From the NCBI RefSeq assembly GCF_003011885.1, contig NZ_PXXO01000004.1, forward strand, positions 62,001 to 126,000: a DNA stretch of 64,000 nt, given 5' to 3'. This document shows, one piece after another, positions 53,582 to 64,000 of this stretch. Below the pieces are notes generated by a model. The model was given only the letters and a program-made list of their open reading frames with translations, had not been told where the DNA came from and did no database searches. The position numbers and the translations under genes are program-made. Within the stretch, counting starts at the first letter, position 1. Every line of letters begins with the position of its first letter. The DNA comes from Cyanobium usitatum str. Tous. Lineage in GTDB: Bacteria; Cyanobacteriota; Cyanobacteriia; PCC-6307; Cyanobiaceae.

Positions 53582-54424
53582 TTGGCCCTACGCCGCCACA
53601 GGCTGCCCCGTTTCTGGCTGGGTCTCACCCTGGGTCTTGTGGCCTGCGGCATTGGGGCGACCTACTGGTGGGAGCAGCAGCTGCCGCAACGGTTGGAGCA
53701 GGCAGCAAGGAGCGGCGACTTAGAAGCCTGCCTGCGCTACAGCGAACAGCTCGAAGCCCTGCGTTGGCTGGGGGGGCAGGCCCCTGCCGAACAAGGCAGC
53801 TGCCGGCGCCGCAAAGCGGCCCAGATCTGGCAGCAGGAGCGCTGGGGCGAGGCTCTGCAGTTGCAATTGCAACTGGTGAACTCCCTTGCCGGCAGCGAAG
53901 CAGACCGCAAGCGACTGGTGGTGTGGCAGCAAAACCTGCAGCAGCGCGCCATGACCCGCTTCCAGGAGGGCGACCTACCTGCAGCCCTGAAGATCCTCGC
54001 TGTGATGGGCGATGACCACCGCGCTGACGGCGACAGCCTGGGCGACAAACTCAGTGAAAACTGGACTCGCAACCGGCTGCAGCTGGAGCGGGCCAAGGGC
54101 CTCACAGAGCAAAAGCGCTGGTGGGAGGCCCTCGAGGCCCTCACCCGCATTGACCATCCCTGGTGGAAAACCCAGAGCCGCGGCCTACAAGCCAAGGTAC
54201 AGAAGGGCATCGAAGGCTTGTCAGTGCAAGAGCGCGAACACGACGCCCATGGCCAGCTGCCCCACACCGTGCCCGCCGCCCAACTCGATGCCCAGGTGCG
54301 CCAACGGATCTCCCAGGGTATGGACGAGTGGTCCGCGTTCCAGGAGGCCTGTCGGTCCTTAGGTGGACAGGTGGTTGAGGCCGGGCCGGAGACGGCCTGT
54401 CAGAGCCGATCCAGCAAGCGGTGA
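53582..54424 (+). CDS. Membrane-anchored helical hypothetical protein (280 aa)
   Basis: One N-terminal TM segment (FWLGLTLGLVACGIGATYWW, about 11-31) is followed by a Gln/Glu/Arg-rich helical region with TPR-like pairs (RSGDLEACLRYSEQLEALRW, RWGEALQLQLQLVNSLAG, QEGDLPAALKILAVMGD). The start is TTG at 53582, so it is uncertain. I know no family. It follows the Hsp70 gene by about 100 nt on the same strand. Confidence 0.65.
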   Translation: MALRRHRLPRFWLGLTLGLVACGIGATYWWEQQLPQRLEQAARSGDLEACLRYSEQLEALRWLGGQAPAEQGSCRRRKAAQIWQQERWGEALQLQLQLVNSLAGSEADRKRLVVWQQNLQQRAMTRFQEGDLPAALKILAVMGDDHRADGDSLGDKLSENWTRNRLQLERAKGLTEQKRWWEALEALTRIDHPWWKTQSRGLQAKVQKGIEGLSVQEREHDAHGQLPHTVPAAQLDAQVRQRISQGMDEWSAFQEACRSLGGQVVEAGPETACQSRSSKR

Positions 54425-54467
54425 TTGGCGCGTGACAGGATTGGCCGCGCGATGAAGCTCTGGAGCC

Positions 54468-54698
54468 ATGCAGCCAGGTGATCAGGTTCAGGTCTCCCAA
54501 AGCGTGGTCGTCTACCACCACCCCCAGCACCGCGGGGTCGCCTTCGATCTCAAAGGCCAACAGGGTGAGGTGGTCACCGTGCTCAACGAGTGGAAGGGCC
54601 GGGTGATCAGCCCAACCTTGCCGGTGGTGGTTGCCTTCGGCAAATTTCGGGCCCATTTCCGCTCAGATGAGCTGGCTCCCGCCTTATCGCTTGCCTGA
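54468..54698 (+). CDS. ftrV: Ferredoxin-thioredoxin reductase, variable chain (76 aa)
   Basis: FtrV is the SH3-like non-catalytic subunit of FTR, which passes electrons from ferredoxin to thioredoxin in the light. The segments MQPGDQVQVSQSVVVYHHPQ, GQQGEVVTVLNEWKGRVISP and LPVVVAFGKFRAHFRSDEL match FtrV in both sequence and length. It has no cysteines, as expected. The catalytic chain is not in this window. Confidence 0.9.
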   Translation: MQPGDQVQVSQSVVVYHHPQHRGVAFDLKGQQGEVVTVLNEWKGRVISPTLPVVVAFGKFRAHFRSDELAPALSLA

Positions 54699-54704
54699 CT
54701 CTCG

Positions 54705-55241
54705 CTAGAGCTCCGGCCGCAGCAGGAACACCCCCTCCTCGCCATCGATCTCCTGCAGGCAGAGCTGGATTGATTCTTGGCGACTGGTGGGCACTAGCTT
54801 TCCACAGAAATCAGGCTGGATCGGCAACTCCCGGTGACCGCGATCCACCATGGCCAGCAAGCTGACCCGCTTGGGCCGCCCCCAGGCTTGCAAGGCTTCA
54901 AGGGCCGCCCGCACAGTGCGCCCCGTAAAGATCACGTCATCCACCAACACCACCTGGCGCCCATCCAGAGCCGCGGGCAAATCGGTGGGCTGGCCCAGAC
55001 GGGTGCCGACTCGCTCCAGGTCATCTCGATGAAAGGTGGGATCGACACTGCCTTGGTCGATCGGATGGCCGGCTAAGACTGCCAAGCGGGAGGCCAAAAC
55101 CTCAGCCAACGCCACTCCACGGGTGGGTATGCCGAGGAGCACCAGGGAGCGGCTGTCGGCGACGCCTTCCAACACCTGGGAGGCAAGCCGATCAAGGGTG
55201 CGGCCCAAATCCAAGGCCGATAGCAGTTCGAGCCGATGCAT
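54705..55241 (-). CDS. pyrR: PyrR: pyr regulator / uracil phosphoribosyltransferase (178 aa)
   Basis: The PRPP-binding loop is VVLVDDVIFTGRTVRAALEAL; LLGIPTRGVALAEVLASRL and the C-terminal DFCGKLVPTSRQES complete a PyrR phosphoribosyltransferase fold. In bacilli PyrR attenuates the pyr operon; in cyanobacteria it stands alone and may act mainly as UPRTase. ATG at 55241 is preferred over a TTG at 55256. It converges with ftrV (6-nt gap) and is divergent from gpmI. Confidence 0.88.
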   Translation of the reverse strand: MHRLELLSALDLGRTLDRLASQVLEGVADSRSLVLLGIPTRGVALAEVLASRLAVLAGHPIDQGSVDPTFHRDDLERVGTRLGQPTDLPAALDGRQVVLVDDVIFTGRTVRAALEALQAWGRPKRVSLLAMVDRGHRELPIQPDFCGKLVPTSRQESIQLCLQEIDGEEGVFLLRPEL

Positions 55242-55381
55242 TAGGGAATCCGGCAAGTCGGCCAGGGCTGGTTTGCTGTGTGACCAAAGGCTGACCCCGA
55301 GGGGAGCAGCTGGGATTGCAGCACATTTGCACTGTAAGTTGGTTTTGGAAGGCGTTGGTTCAACGTCGCTAGGCGAGACGG

Positions 55382-57040
55382 GTGACGACTATTCCCTCCC
55401 AGCAGCAATCCACCCTGGTGCCAGGCCCAGCATCGGCCTCTAGGGCTTCATCCTCTGTGGCCCCGGTCGTACTCGCCATTTTGGATGGCTGGGGTTACAG
55501 CCACGAAGCCGATCACAACGCCATACGTGCTGCCAGCACCCCGGTGATGGATGCCCTCTGGCACGCCTATCCCCACACCCTGATTGAGGCCAGCGGCGCC
55601 GCTGTCGGCCTGCCAGATCATCAGATGGGCAATTCTGAGGTGGGCCATCTCACAATCGGCTCCGGTCGAATCATTCGCCAGGAGCTGGTGCGGATCAGCC
55701 AAGCTGTCAAGGACGGCAGCCTGGCCGCCAACCCTGCGCTCAATTCCTTAGCCGACCGCCTACTTCTCAAGGGCGGCTGCCTGCACCTGATCGGCCTGTG
55801 CTCCGATGGGGGCGTTCACAGTCACATCACCCACCTAGGGGGTTTGTTGCAATGGGCCGCGCGCCGCGGTCTCAAGGATGTCTGCATCCACGTGATCACC
55901 GATGGCCGGGACACGGACCCGAGCAGTGCCCCCCGATTCGTCACCCAGGTTCAAGAGCAGATCAGTCGGGCCGGCGTGGGGCGGATCGCCACTCTCTGCG
56001 GCCGCTACTGGGCCATGGATCGCGATAACCGCTGGGACCGCACCGAAAAGGCCTATCGACTCTTAACCGAACCAAGCGATATATCCGAGCTCAGCGCGGT
56101 CAACGCCATCCACGCCTCCTACGCCCTAGAGATCGGCGACGAATTCCTCGAACCGTTGCGATTGGCGGAGGGATTGATCAAGAGTGGAGACGCTTTGGTG
56201 TGTTTCAACTTCCGGCCCGACCGGGTGCGCCAGTTGATCCGCGCCCTGGTTTTGCCGGAATTTGACGACTTCTCCCGGCAGCTCCAAGCCCAACTGGATG
56301 TGGTCACCTTCACCCAATACGAAAGGGGCTTGCCCGTAGCGGTGGCTTTTCCGCCCGAATCTCTCGATGGCTTACTGGGCCAAGTGGTGTCGAACTCGGG
56401 GCTGCGCCAGTTCCGCACAGCTGAAACCGAAAAATATCCTCACGTCACCTATTTCATGAATGGGGGCATTGAGCAGGCTTTCCCTGGAGAAGATCGCCAC
56501 CTAGTCCCCTCCCCCCGGGTGGCTACCTACGACCTTTCCCCGGAAATGTCCGCCGGCGAGCTCACTGAAAGTTGTATTGCCGCAATCAAAAAGGGCATTT
56601 ACTCGTTGGTAGTAATCAATTACGCCAATCCGGACATGGTGGGGCACACCGGCAAAATGAAAGCCACCACTGAAGCAATCACCACTGTCGACACCTGCGT
56701 AGGCAAGCTGATGGAGGCCACCAACCGCATGGGAGGCACGCTGCTGATCACCGCAGACCACGGCAATGCCGAAGTGATGGAGGGCCCAGATGGTCGCCCC
56801 TGGACGGCTCACACCACAAACCCCGTGCCCGTGATTTTGGTGGAGGGCGAGAAACGCAAGCTGCCCGGCCACGGCACCAATGTGTCGCTGCGTGACCATG
56901 GCGGCTTAGCCGACATCGCCCCGACCCTGCTGGAGATCTTGCACCTGCCCAAGCCCGCAACCATGAGCGGTGAATCACTGATCCTGGCAACTGGCACCGC
57001 AGCCGCATCCAGTCCCATCACCCAGACCCTGGGCGTTTAA
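55382..57040 (+). CDS. gpmI: 2,3-bisphosphoglycerate-independent phosphoglycerate mutase (552 aa)
   Basis: GpmI interconverts 3- and 2-phosphoglycerate using a Mn-dependent phosphoserine mechanism. The N-terminal [20 protein letters not shown], the catalytic serine region [20 protein letters not shown] and the metal-site segments [13 protein letters not shown] and [11 protein letters not shown] are present. The first roughly 25 residues after GTG 55382 are not conserved; a GTG in front of [10 protein letters not shown] would give a compact start. secG follows 23 nt downstream. Confidence 0.94.
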   Translation: MTTIPSQQQSTLVPGPASASRASSSVAPVVLAILDGWGYSHEADHNAIRAASTPVMDALWHAYPHTLIEASGAAVGLPDHQMGNSEVGHLTIGSGRIIRQELVRISQAVKDGSLAANPALNSLADRLLLKGGCLHLIGLCSDGGVHSHITHLGGLLQWAARRGLKDVCIHVITDGRDTDPSSAPRFVTQVQEQISRAGVGRIATLCGRYWAMDRDNRWDRTEKAYRLLTEPSDISELSAVNAIHASYALEIGDEFLEPLRLAEGLIKSGDALVCFNFRPDRVRQLIRALVLPEFDDFSRQLQAQLDVVTFTQYERGLPVAVAFPPESLDGLLGQVVSNSGLRQFRTAETEKYPHVTYFMNGGIEQAFPGEDRHLVPSPRVATYDLSPEMSAGELTESCIAAIKKGIYSLVVINYANPDMVGHTGKMKATTEAITTVDTCVGKLMEATNRMGGTLLITADHGNAEVMEGPDGRPWTAHTTNPVPVILVEGEKRKLPGHGTNVSLRDHGGLADIAPTLLEILHLPKPATMSGESLILATGTAAASSPITQTLGV

Positions 57041-57063
57041 CCTGCCCCTATCCAAAGAGGCCC

Positions 57064-57294
57064 ATGGTCACTTCAGTTTTGTCATGGGTGTGGATTGGCA
57101 GTGGCGTTCTGCTGATCATCAGCGTGCTGCTACATAGCCCCAAGGGCGATGGCATGGGCGGGCTGGCCGCTAGCGGCGGTTCGATGTTCACTAGTGCCCG
57201 TAGCGCCGAAGCCACCCTCAACCGCATCAGCTGGACCTTGCTAGCAATTTTTCTTGGCCTGGCCGTTGTGCTCAGCGCCGGCTGGCTCGGTTAG
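57064..57294 (+). CDS. secG: Preprotein translocase subunit SecG (76 aa)
   Basis: Two hydrophobic segments (about 3-22 and 54-73) with the loop HSPKGDGMGGLAASGGSMFT, the classical SecG motif, identify it. It supports SecYEG-mediated export in the cytoplasmic and thylakoid membranes. It lies between gpmI and msrB with short gaps, so a gpmI-secG-msrB transcript is likely. Confidence 0.92.
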   Translation: MVTSVLSWVWIGSGVLLIISVLLHSPKGDGMGGLAASGGSMFTSARSAEATLNRISWTLLAIFLGLAVVLSAGWLG

Positions 57295-57307
57295 GTCTGT
57301 GACGCCA

Positions 57308-57790
57308 ATGCCGCGACGCAATCTGCTGGTAGCCCTGGGATCAAGCCTGGGCGCCTTCTTCACTGGCGTCTCCCGCGCCGAAGCAGCTTCCAAGGCCCAG
57401 GATCCCGCCTGGCAGCTCAGCGAAGCCAGCTGGAAGAAACGTCTCAACCCGGCCGCTTACAACGTGCTGCGCCAGGAAGGCACCGAAAGGCCCTTCTCCA
57501 GCCCCCTGAATAGCGAAAAACGCCCAGGCACTTTCGTTTGTGCTGGCTGCGCCCTGCCCCTCTTTAGCTCCAAGGCCAAATACGAGAGCGGCACCGGCTG
57601 GCCCAGCTTCTGGCAACCACTGCCCAACGGGATCGCCACCAAGGTGGACTTCAAGTTGATCGTGCCCCGCACCGAATACCACTGCCGGCGCTGCGGCGGC
57701 CATCAGGGCCACGTGTTTGACGACGGCCCTAAGCCCAGTGGCAAGCGCTACTGCAATAACGGCGCTGCCCTCAATTTCATCCCCGGTTAA
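57308..57790 (+). CDS. msrB: Exported peptide-methionine (R)-S-oxide reductase MsrB (160 aa)
   Basis: Zinc ligands are FVCAGCALPLF (C78, C81) and YHCRRCGGHQGHVF (C126, C129); the catalytic cysteine is C149 in KRYCNNGAALNF. The N-terminus MPRRNLLVALGSSLGAFF followed by TGVSRAEA looks like a signal peptide with a twin-arginine motif. ATG at 57308 is chosen because it gives that signal. The stop shares a palindrome with the convergent amt stop. Confidence 0.92.
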   Translation: MPRRNLLVALGSSLGAFFTGVSRAEAASKAQDPAWQLSEASWKKRLNPAAYNVLRQEGTERPFSSPLNSEKRPGTFVCAGCALPLFSSKAKYESGTGWPSFWQPLPNGIATKVDFKLIVPRTEYHCRRCGGHQGHVFDDGPKPSGKRYCNNGAALNFIPG

Positions 57791-57794
57791 CCGG
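57783..57794. repeat. 12-bp palindrome giving stop codons to msrB and amt
   Basis: CCGGTTAACCGG is a perfect palindrome whose central TTAA holds the TAA of msrB on one strand and of amt on the other; both proteins end in glycine. There is no separate terminator between the genes. Confidence 0.85.
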
Positions 57795-59115
57795 TGTATT
57801 CGCCGTTGTAGGCCTCTTCGCCGTGGGCATTGATATCGAGGCCCTGCTGTTCCTGAATATCGTTAACACGCAGGGGCATCACCAGGCGAATCAGTATAAG
57901 AATCACATACGTGCCTACTCCAACAAAAAGGATTGTGAATCCTGCGGCCTTGAGCTGAATCCAGAGCTGACCTGGCTGGCCGACTAGCAGTCCATCGGCG
58001 CCAGCGGGATTGAGACTTTTCAACGTGAACACTCCAGTTAGCAGAGTGCCGAGCAACCCGGCCACGCCATGCACCGGCAGCACATCGAGGCTGTCATCGA
58101 GACGCCAGCGGTTCTTGAGTTGCATGGCATAGCTGCAAACCAGTGCTGCCGCAAAGCCGATCAACACGGCCGCCAGAGGGCTCACATAGCCAGCCGCTGG
58201 GGTGATCGCCACTAGGCCGGCCACGGCGCCGGTAGCCACACCCACGGCAGTGGGCTTGCCGCGCTGCCATGTTTCCAGCAGCATCCAGCCCAGGGCAGCT
58301 GCAGCGGCAGCGGTATTGGTGGTGAGGCAGGCAAGGGAGGCCAAATTGCCGGCCACCAGGCCGCTACCACCATTGAAGCCAAACCAGCCGAACCAGAGCA
58401 GGCCCGCCCCAAACAGGATGAAGGGCACGTTGTGGGGTGCGGCGGCATAGCCCACGCCCCCACTGCGACGCCGGCCTACCACCAGGGCAGCAACGGCGGC
58501 GGCCACGCCCGAGGCCAGTTCCACCACCAGGCCACCGGCGAAGTCGATGGCACCGAGGCCGGAGCTGCCCAGGAACCCACCTGGACCCCACACCATGTGG
58601 GCCAGGGGTAGGTAGATGAAGGTGCTCCAGAGCAGCAGAAACACCATCCAGGCGCGGAAATGCATCCGCTCCACCACCGCACCTGAAATCAGCGCCGGAG
58701 TGATGATCGCAAAAGTGACCTGGAACAGGGCAACGGCACCGTGACTGAGTTGCCCATCCCCATAGGGAGCCGACCAATTGCTGAGCCCCGCCCACTGCAA
58801 CCCGCCGATGAACGGAGCTAGGGGACCGCTGCCGGGAGAGAAGGCCAGGCTGTAGCCGAACAACACCCAGAGCACACTCACCAGGGCCATGGCGGTGAAG
58901 CTCATCACCATGGTGTTAAGCACGTTGCGGCTGCGAACAAAGCCCGCATAAAAGATGGCCAGGGCTGGTGTCATCATCAGCACCAGGGCGGCACTCACCA
59001 GCACAAAACCATTGTTGGCAGTGCGAAGGGCCAGATCGGTTGCAAACAGAAGCGGCACAGCTAACCCAAAACCAGGCGTCACCCTGAAGACCAACGGATC
59101 AGCAGCCAGTAGCAA
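57787..59115 (-). CDS. amt: Ammonium transporter Amt (442 aa)
   Basis: Eleven or so TM segments and the Amt motifs FYAGFVRSRNVLNTMVMSF, GAVVERMHFRAWMVF, DFAGGLVVELASGVAAAVAA and the late VLPVHGVAGLLGTLLTGVF (pore His region) identify the family. The C-terminal tail NDIQEQQGLDINAHGEEAYN is the cytoplasmic segment that binds the PII protein. The frame opens with a TTG at 59115; GTG at 59082 (MTPGFGLAVPLL) is an alternative that would place both NtcA-like boxes upstream of the start. Confidence 0.94.
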   Translation of the reverse strand: MLLAADPLVFRVTPGFGLAVPLLFATDLALRTANNGFVLVSAALVLMMTPALAIFYAGFVRSRNVLNTMVMSFTAMALVSVLWVLFGYSLAFSPGSGPLAPFIGGLQWAGLSNWSAPYGDGQLSHGAVALFQVTFAIITPALISGAVVERMHFRAWMVFLLLWSTFIYLPLAHMVWGPGGFLGSSGLGAIDFAGGLVVELASGVAAAVAALVVGRRRSGGVGYAAAPHNVPFILFGAGLLWFGWFGFNGGSGLVAGNLASLACLTTNTAAAAAALGWMLLETWQRGKPTAVGVATGAVAGLVAITPAAGYVSPLAAVLIGFAAALVCSYAMQLKNRWRLDDSLDVLPVHGVAGLLGTLLTGVFTLKSLNPAGADGLLVGQPGQLWIQLKAAGFTILFVGVGTYVILILIRLVMPLRVNDIQEQQGLDINAHGEEAYNGEYTG

Positions 59116-59122
59116 CCGCTAC
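59109..59122 (-). promoter_or_regulatory. NtcA-like box at amt (exact GTA-N8-TAC)
   Basis: GTAGCGGTTGCTAC on the minus strand matches the NtcA consensus GTA-N8-TAC exactly. It overlaps the first possible amt start codon and lies 27 nt before the GTG at 59082. No TAN3T -10 element sits at the expected distance, so its function is uncertain. Confidence 0.35.
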
Positions 59123-59139
59123 CAAAAGAGCCTTTAAAG

Positions 59140-59153
59140 GTGGCAACCGATAC
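59140..59153 (-). promoter_or_regulatory. Second NtcA-like box upstream of amt (one mismatch)
   Basis: GTATCGGTTGCCAC is GTA-N8-CAC, one base from consensus, with a core (CGGTTGC) shared with the first box. The two boxes are 31 bp apart, about three helical turns. Confidence 0.35.
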
Positions 59154-59194
59154 AGCCGGGATGGATGGGCCCGCTTGGCTGAACGGAAACGAAC

Positions 59195-59227
59195 AAAAAA
59201 AGGGCAGAAGGAAAACCCTTCTGCCCT
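59195..59227 (-). terminator. Strong intrinsic terminator after groES-groEL
   Basis: On the minus strand AGGGCAGAAGG pairs with CCTTCTGCCCT (11 bp, 5-nt loop) and is followed by a run of seven T residues. It lies about 46 nt past the groEL stop and before the amt promoter region. Confidence 0.93.
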
Positions 59228-59272
59228 CGCTGACGATGAAGGAGTGGGGCCTTGAAGGCACCCATCTCGCTG

Positions 59273-60940
<1,668 letters not shown>

Positions 60941-60958
60941 TCAGTAATCGGCCAGTCG

Positions 60959-61270
60959 TCAGTTGACGATGGCGAGGATGTCCTTCTCGGATAGCAGCAC
61001 AAACTCGTCGCTGCCGAGCTTGATGTCGGTACCGGCGTACTTGCTGTAGAGCACCTTGTCGCCAACACTGACCTCAGGAGCCTGGCGGCTGCCGTCGTCG
61101 TTGCGCTTGCCGGGGCCGATCTGCACCACCTCGCCCACCTGGGGCTTTTCCTTGGCGGTGTCAGGCAGAAGGATGCCGCCGGCGGTCTTCTCCTCCGATT
61201 CGGAAACCTTGATAAAAATGCGATCTCCTAGGGGCTTAACCGTGGAGACGCTGAGAGAAACAGCAGCCAT
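60959..61270 (-). CDS. groES: Co-chaperonin GroES (103 aa)
   Basis: The start [20 protein letters not shown], the mobile-loop region [20 protein letters not shown] and the end [12 protein letters not shown] are typical of GroES. ATG at 61270 is chosen over a longer open frame. A CIRCE element lies 76 nt upstream, within its leader or promoter. Confidence 0.96.
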   Translation of the reverse strand: MAAVSLSVSTVKPLGDRIFIKVSESEEKTAGGILLPDTAKEKPQVGEVVQIGPGKRNDDGSRQAPEVSVGDKVLYSKYAGTDIKLGSDEFVLLSEKDILAIVN

Positions 61271-61346
61271 GGATGGATTGCGAGAGCAATGACATGACGC
61301 CTGAGACGCCACAGAACAGTGAACTTGAGTGGGCCTGAGGGGCGAT

Positions 61347-61373
61347 TTAGCACTCGAGCTCAACGAGTGCCAA
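61347..61373 (-). promoter_or_regulatory. CIRCE operator (HrcA-binding inverted repeat) of groESL
   Basis: TTAGCACTC - 9 nt - GAGTGCCAA matches the CIRCE consensus TTAGCACTC-N9-GAGTGCTAA with one mismatch in the second arm. It lies upstream of groES at the place expected for HrcA repression. hrcA itself is not in the window. The other half of the gap (61374-61536) should hold the atpD promoter; I see no consensus there. Confidence 0.93.
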
Positions 61374-61503
61374 CTTATGCCCAATCAAGTTCCAGTGCCC
61401 AGGCCCAAACCGTGCGGGTGACCGAACCACCAGGGTGAACAGATGCTGAACAGGGTCCACCGCCTGTCGCGGTGGTAAGGTTGCGCCGCTTCAGGCGGGC
61501 TGA

Positions 61504-62997
<1,494 letters not shown>

Positions 62998-63026
62998 TCC
63001 CCTCTTTTCCCTGAGGACCCCTACCC

Positions 63027-63434
63027 ATGAGTCTCACCCTCCGCGTTCTGGCCCCTGATCAGAGCGTCTTTGATGGAACCGCCGAAGAGGTAATCCTGCC
63101 AAGTACCACTGGGCAGGTAGGCATCCTGCCTGGCCACGTCACCATGCTGGCAGCCCTGGATACAGGTGTAATGCGTCTGCGCTCCGGCGGCGCTTGGTCA
63201 ACGATCGCCCTGATGGGTGGTTTCGCTGAAGTGGAGGCCGATGAGGTCACCGTTTTGGTGAATGCTGCTGAGCTGGGCAGCTCAATTAATGCTGCATCCG
63301 CAGAGGCTGCCTTTGAGGCTGCCCAATCGGCAGCAGCTGCATTTGAGGGCAAGCCAGCTAGCCCAGACAAGCTCAAAGCCCAGCAAGCACTGGCTGCATC
63401 TCGCGCCCGCTTTCAAGCCAGCAAGGCGGTTTAA
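63027..63434 (+). CDS. atpC: F1F0 ATP synthase subunit epsilon (135 aa)
   Basis: The N-terminal beta-sandwich (LTLRVLAPDQSVFDGTAEEV, LPSTTGQVGILPGHVTMLAA) and C-terminal helical hairpin (SAEAAFEAAQSAAAAFEG to LAASRARFQASKAV) are intact. Epsilon inhibits ATP hydrolysis in the dark. It is the second gene of atpD-atpC and is followed by a terminator. Confidence 0.96.
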   Translation: MSLTLRVLAPDQSVFDGTAEEVILPSTTGQVGILPGHVTMLAALDTGVMRLRSGGAWSTIALMGGFAEVEADEVTVLVNAAELGSSINAASAEAAFEAAQSAAAAFEGKPASPDKLKAQQALAASRARFQASKAV

Positions 63435-63485
63435 TTTTCAAGGCATCTAGATTGCCAAAGAATCTAAGTTTTCAAAGAATTTCAT

Positions 63486-63528
63486 TCCGGATTTCAACCC
63501 CTACCCAGGGTTGGCTTCCGGATTTTTT
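63486..63528 (+). terminator. Intrinsic terminator after atpD-atpC
   Basis: An outer stem made by two copies of TCCGGA (itself self-complementary) encloses an inner stem CAACCC/GGGTTG, and TTTTTT follows directly. It lies about 50 nt past the atpC stop. Confidence 0.8.
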
Positions 63529-63576
63529 ATGACTATGTCATCAATAAGCAAAAAACAATGCATAATAAAGATGCAC

Positions 63577-63600
63577 AAAAAAGCACTCCTCCCGGAGTGC
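63577..63600 (-). terminator. Intrinsic terminator after the PSRP-3 gene
   Basis: On the minus strand GCACTCC pairs with GGAGTGC around a 4-nt loop and is followed by six T residues. It lies about 56 nt past the PSRP-3 stop. Together with the atpC terminator it separates the convergent transcripts. Confidence 0.88.
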
Positions 63601-63655
63601 TTGTGGATATAATTTTTATCCGGGCAAAAAACTAAGCTTCAGAATTCAGCTACGA

Positions 63656-64000
<345 letters not shown>

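Overview
This window is chromosomal DNA from a GC-rich picocyanobacterium, most likely of the Cyanobium / Synechococcus group. It carries photosynthesis and light-signalling genes: psbV (cytochrome c-550), plant-type ferredoxin petF, the ferredoxin-thioredoxin reductase chain ftrV, an NblS/Hik33-like light-stress kinase and the kaiABC clock. It also has cyanobacterium-specific families (PSRP-3/Ycf65, the photosystem II S4 protein, DUF1818, DUF1825, DUF2811, and lrtA-type HPF). I found no prophage, insertion sequence, CRISPR array or rRNA, and only one tRNA, tRNA-Val(GAC). Genes are packed very tightly, with 1-nt (TGATG/TAGTG) or 4-nt (ATGA) overlaps within operons and stop codons overlapping at several convergent junctions.

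Layout. 1-6.8 kb: pyruvate dehydrogenase E2, a YlqD-like protein, an acyl-CoA synthetase and lipB on the minus strand, then hpf/lrtA, deoC and recO on the plus strand. 6.8-16.5 kb: an MFS transporter, a DgdA-like glycosyltransferase, pyrF, tyrS, DUF1825, an atypical LuxR-type response regulator, a helix-hairpin-helix protein, a GIY-YIG protein, pepA and two small proteins. 16.6-24.7 kb (minus): an almost gapless run, hypothetical exported protein-purC-bamA-lpxC-fabZ-lpxA-lpxB-msrA, joining outer-membrane protein assembly to lipid A synthesis. 24.8-31 kb: purD-nblS converge on kaiA-kaiB-kaiC, so a light/stress sensor sits beside the clock. 31-35 kb: rplU-rpmA, a methyltransferase, a queuosine-precursor transporter, truB and yebC.

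35.2-39.3 kb is the one clearly accessory segment: a proline-iminopeptidase-like hydrolase divergent from two overlapping exported DUF1254/DUF1214 proteins, with an inverted repeat and an AT-rich palindrome between them. 39.2-47.8 kb: nagB, a SpoIID-domain protein, ribonuclease Z, psbV, a Cys-rich hypothetical, petF, prmA, serA, a membrane protein and the S4 protein. 47.8-57.8 kb: tRNA-Val, murD, an EVE protein, a membrane protein, DUF2811, DUF1818, rpoZ, a lid-less Hsp70 and its membrane-anchored neighbour, ftrV, pyrR, gpmI, secG and an exported msrB. 57.8-64 kb: amt, groEL-groES under a CIRCE operator, atpD-atpC, and the 3' part of the PSRP-3 gene, which runs off the right edge.

Most of the window is ordinary core genome. 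The points worth a second look are the DUF1254 module and its divergent control region, the response regulator without a normal phosphorylation pocket, the palindromes that supply stop codons to both genes at two convergent junctions, the repeated NtcA-like boxes at amt, the long KaiB tail, the exported MsrA/MsrB pair and the short Hsp70. All family names come from reading the translated sequences; no database search was run.
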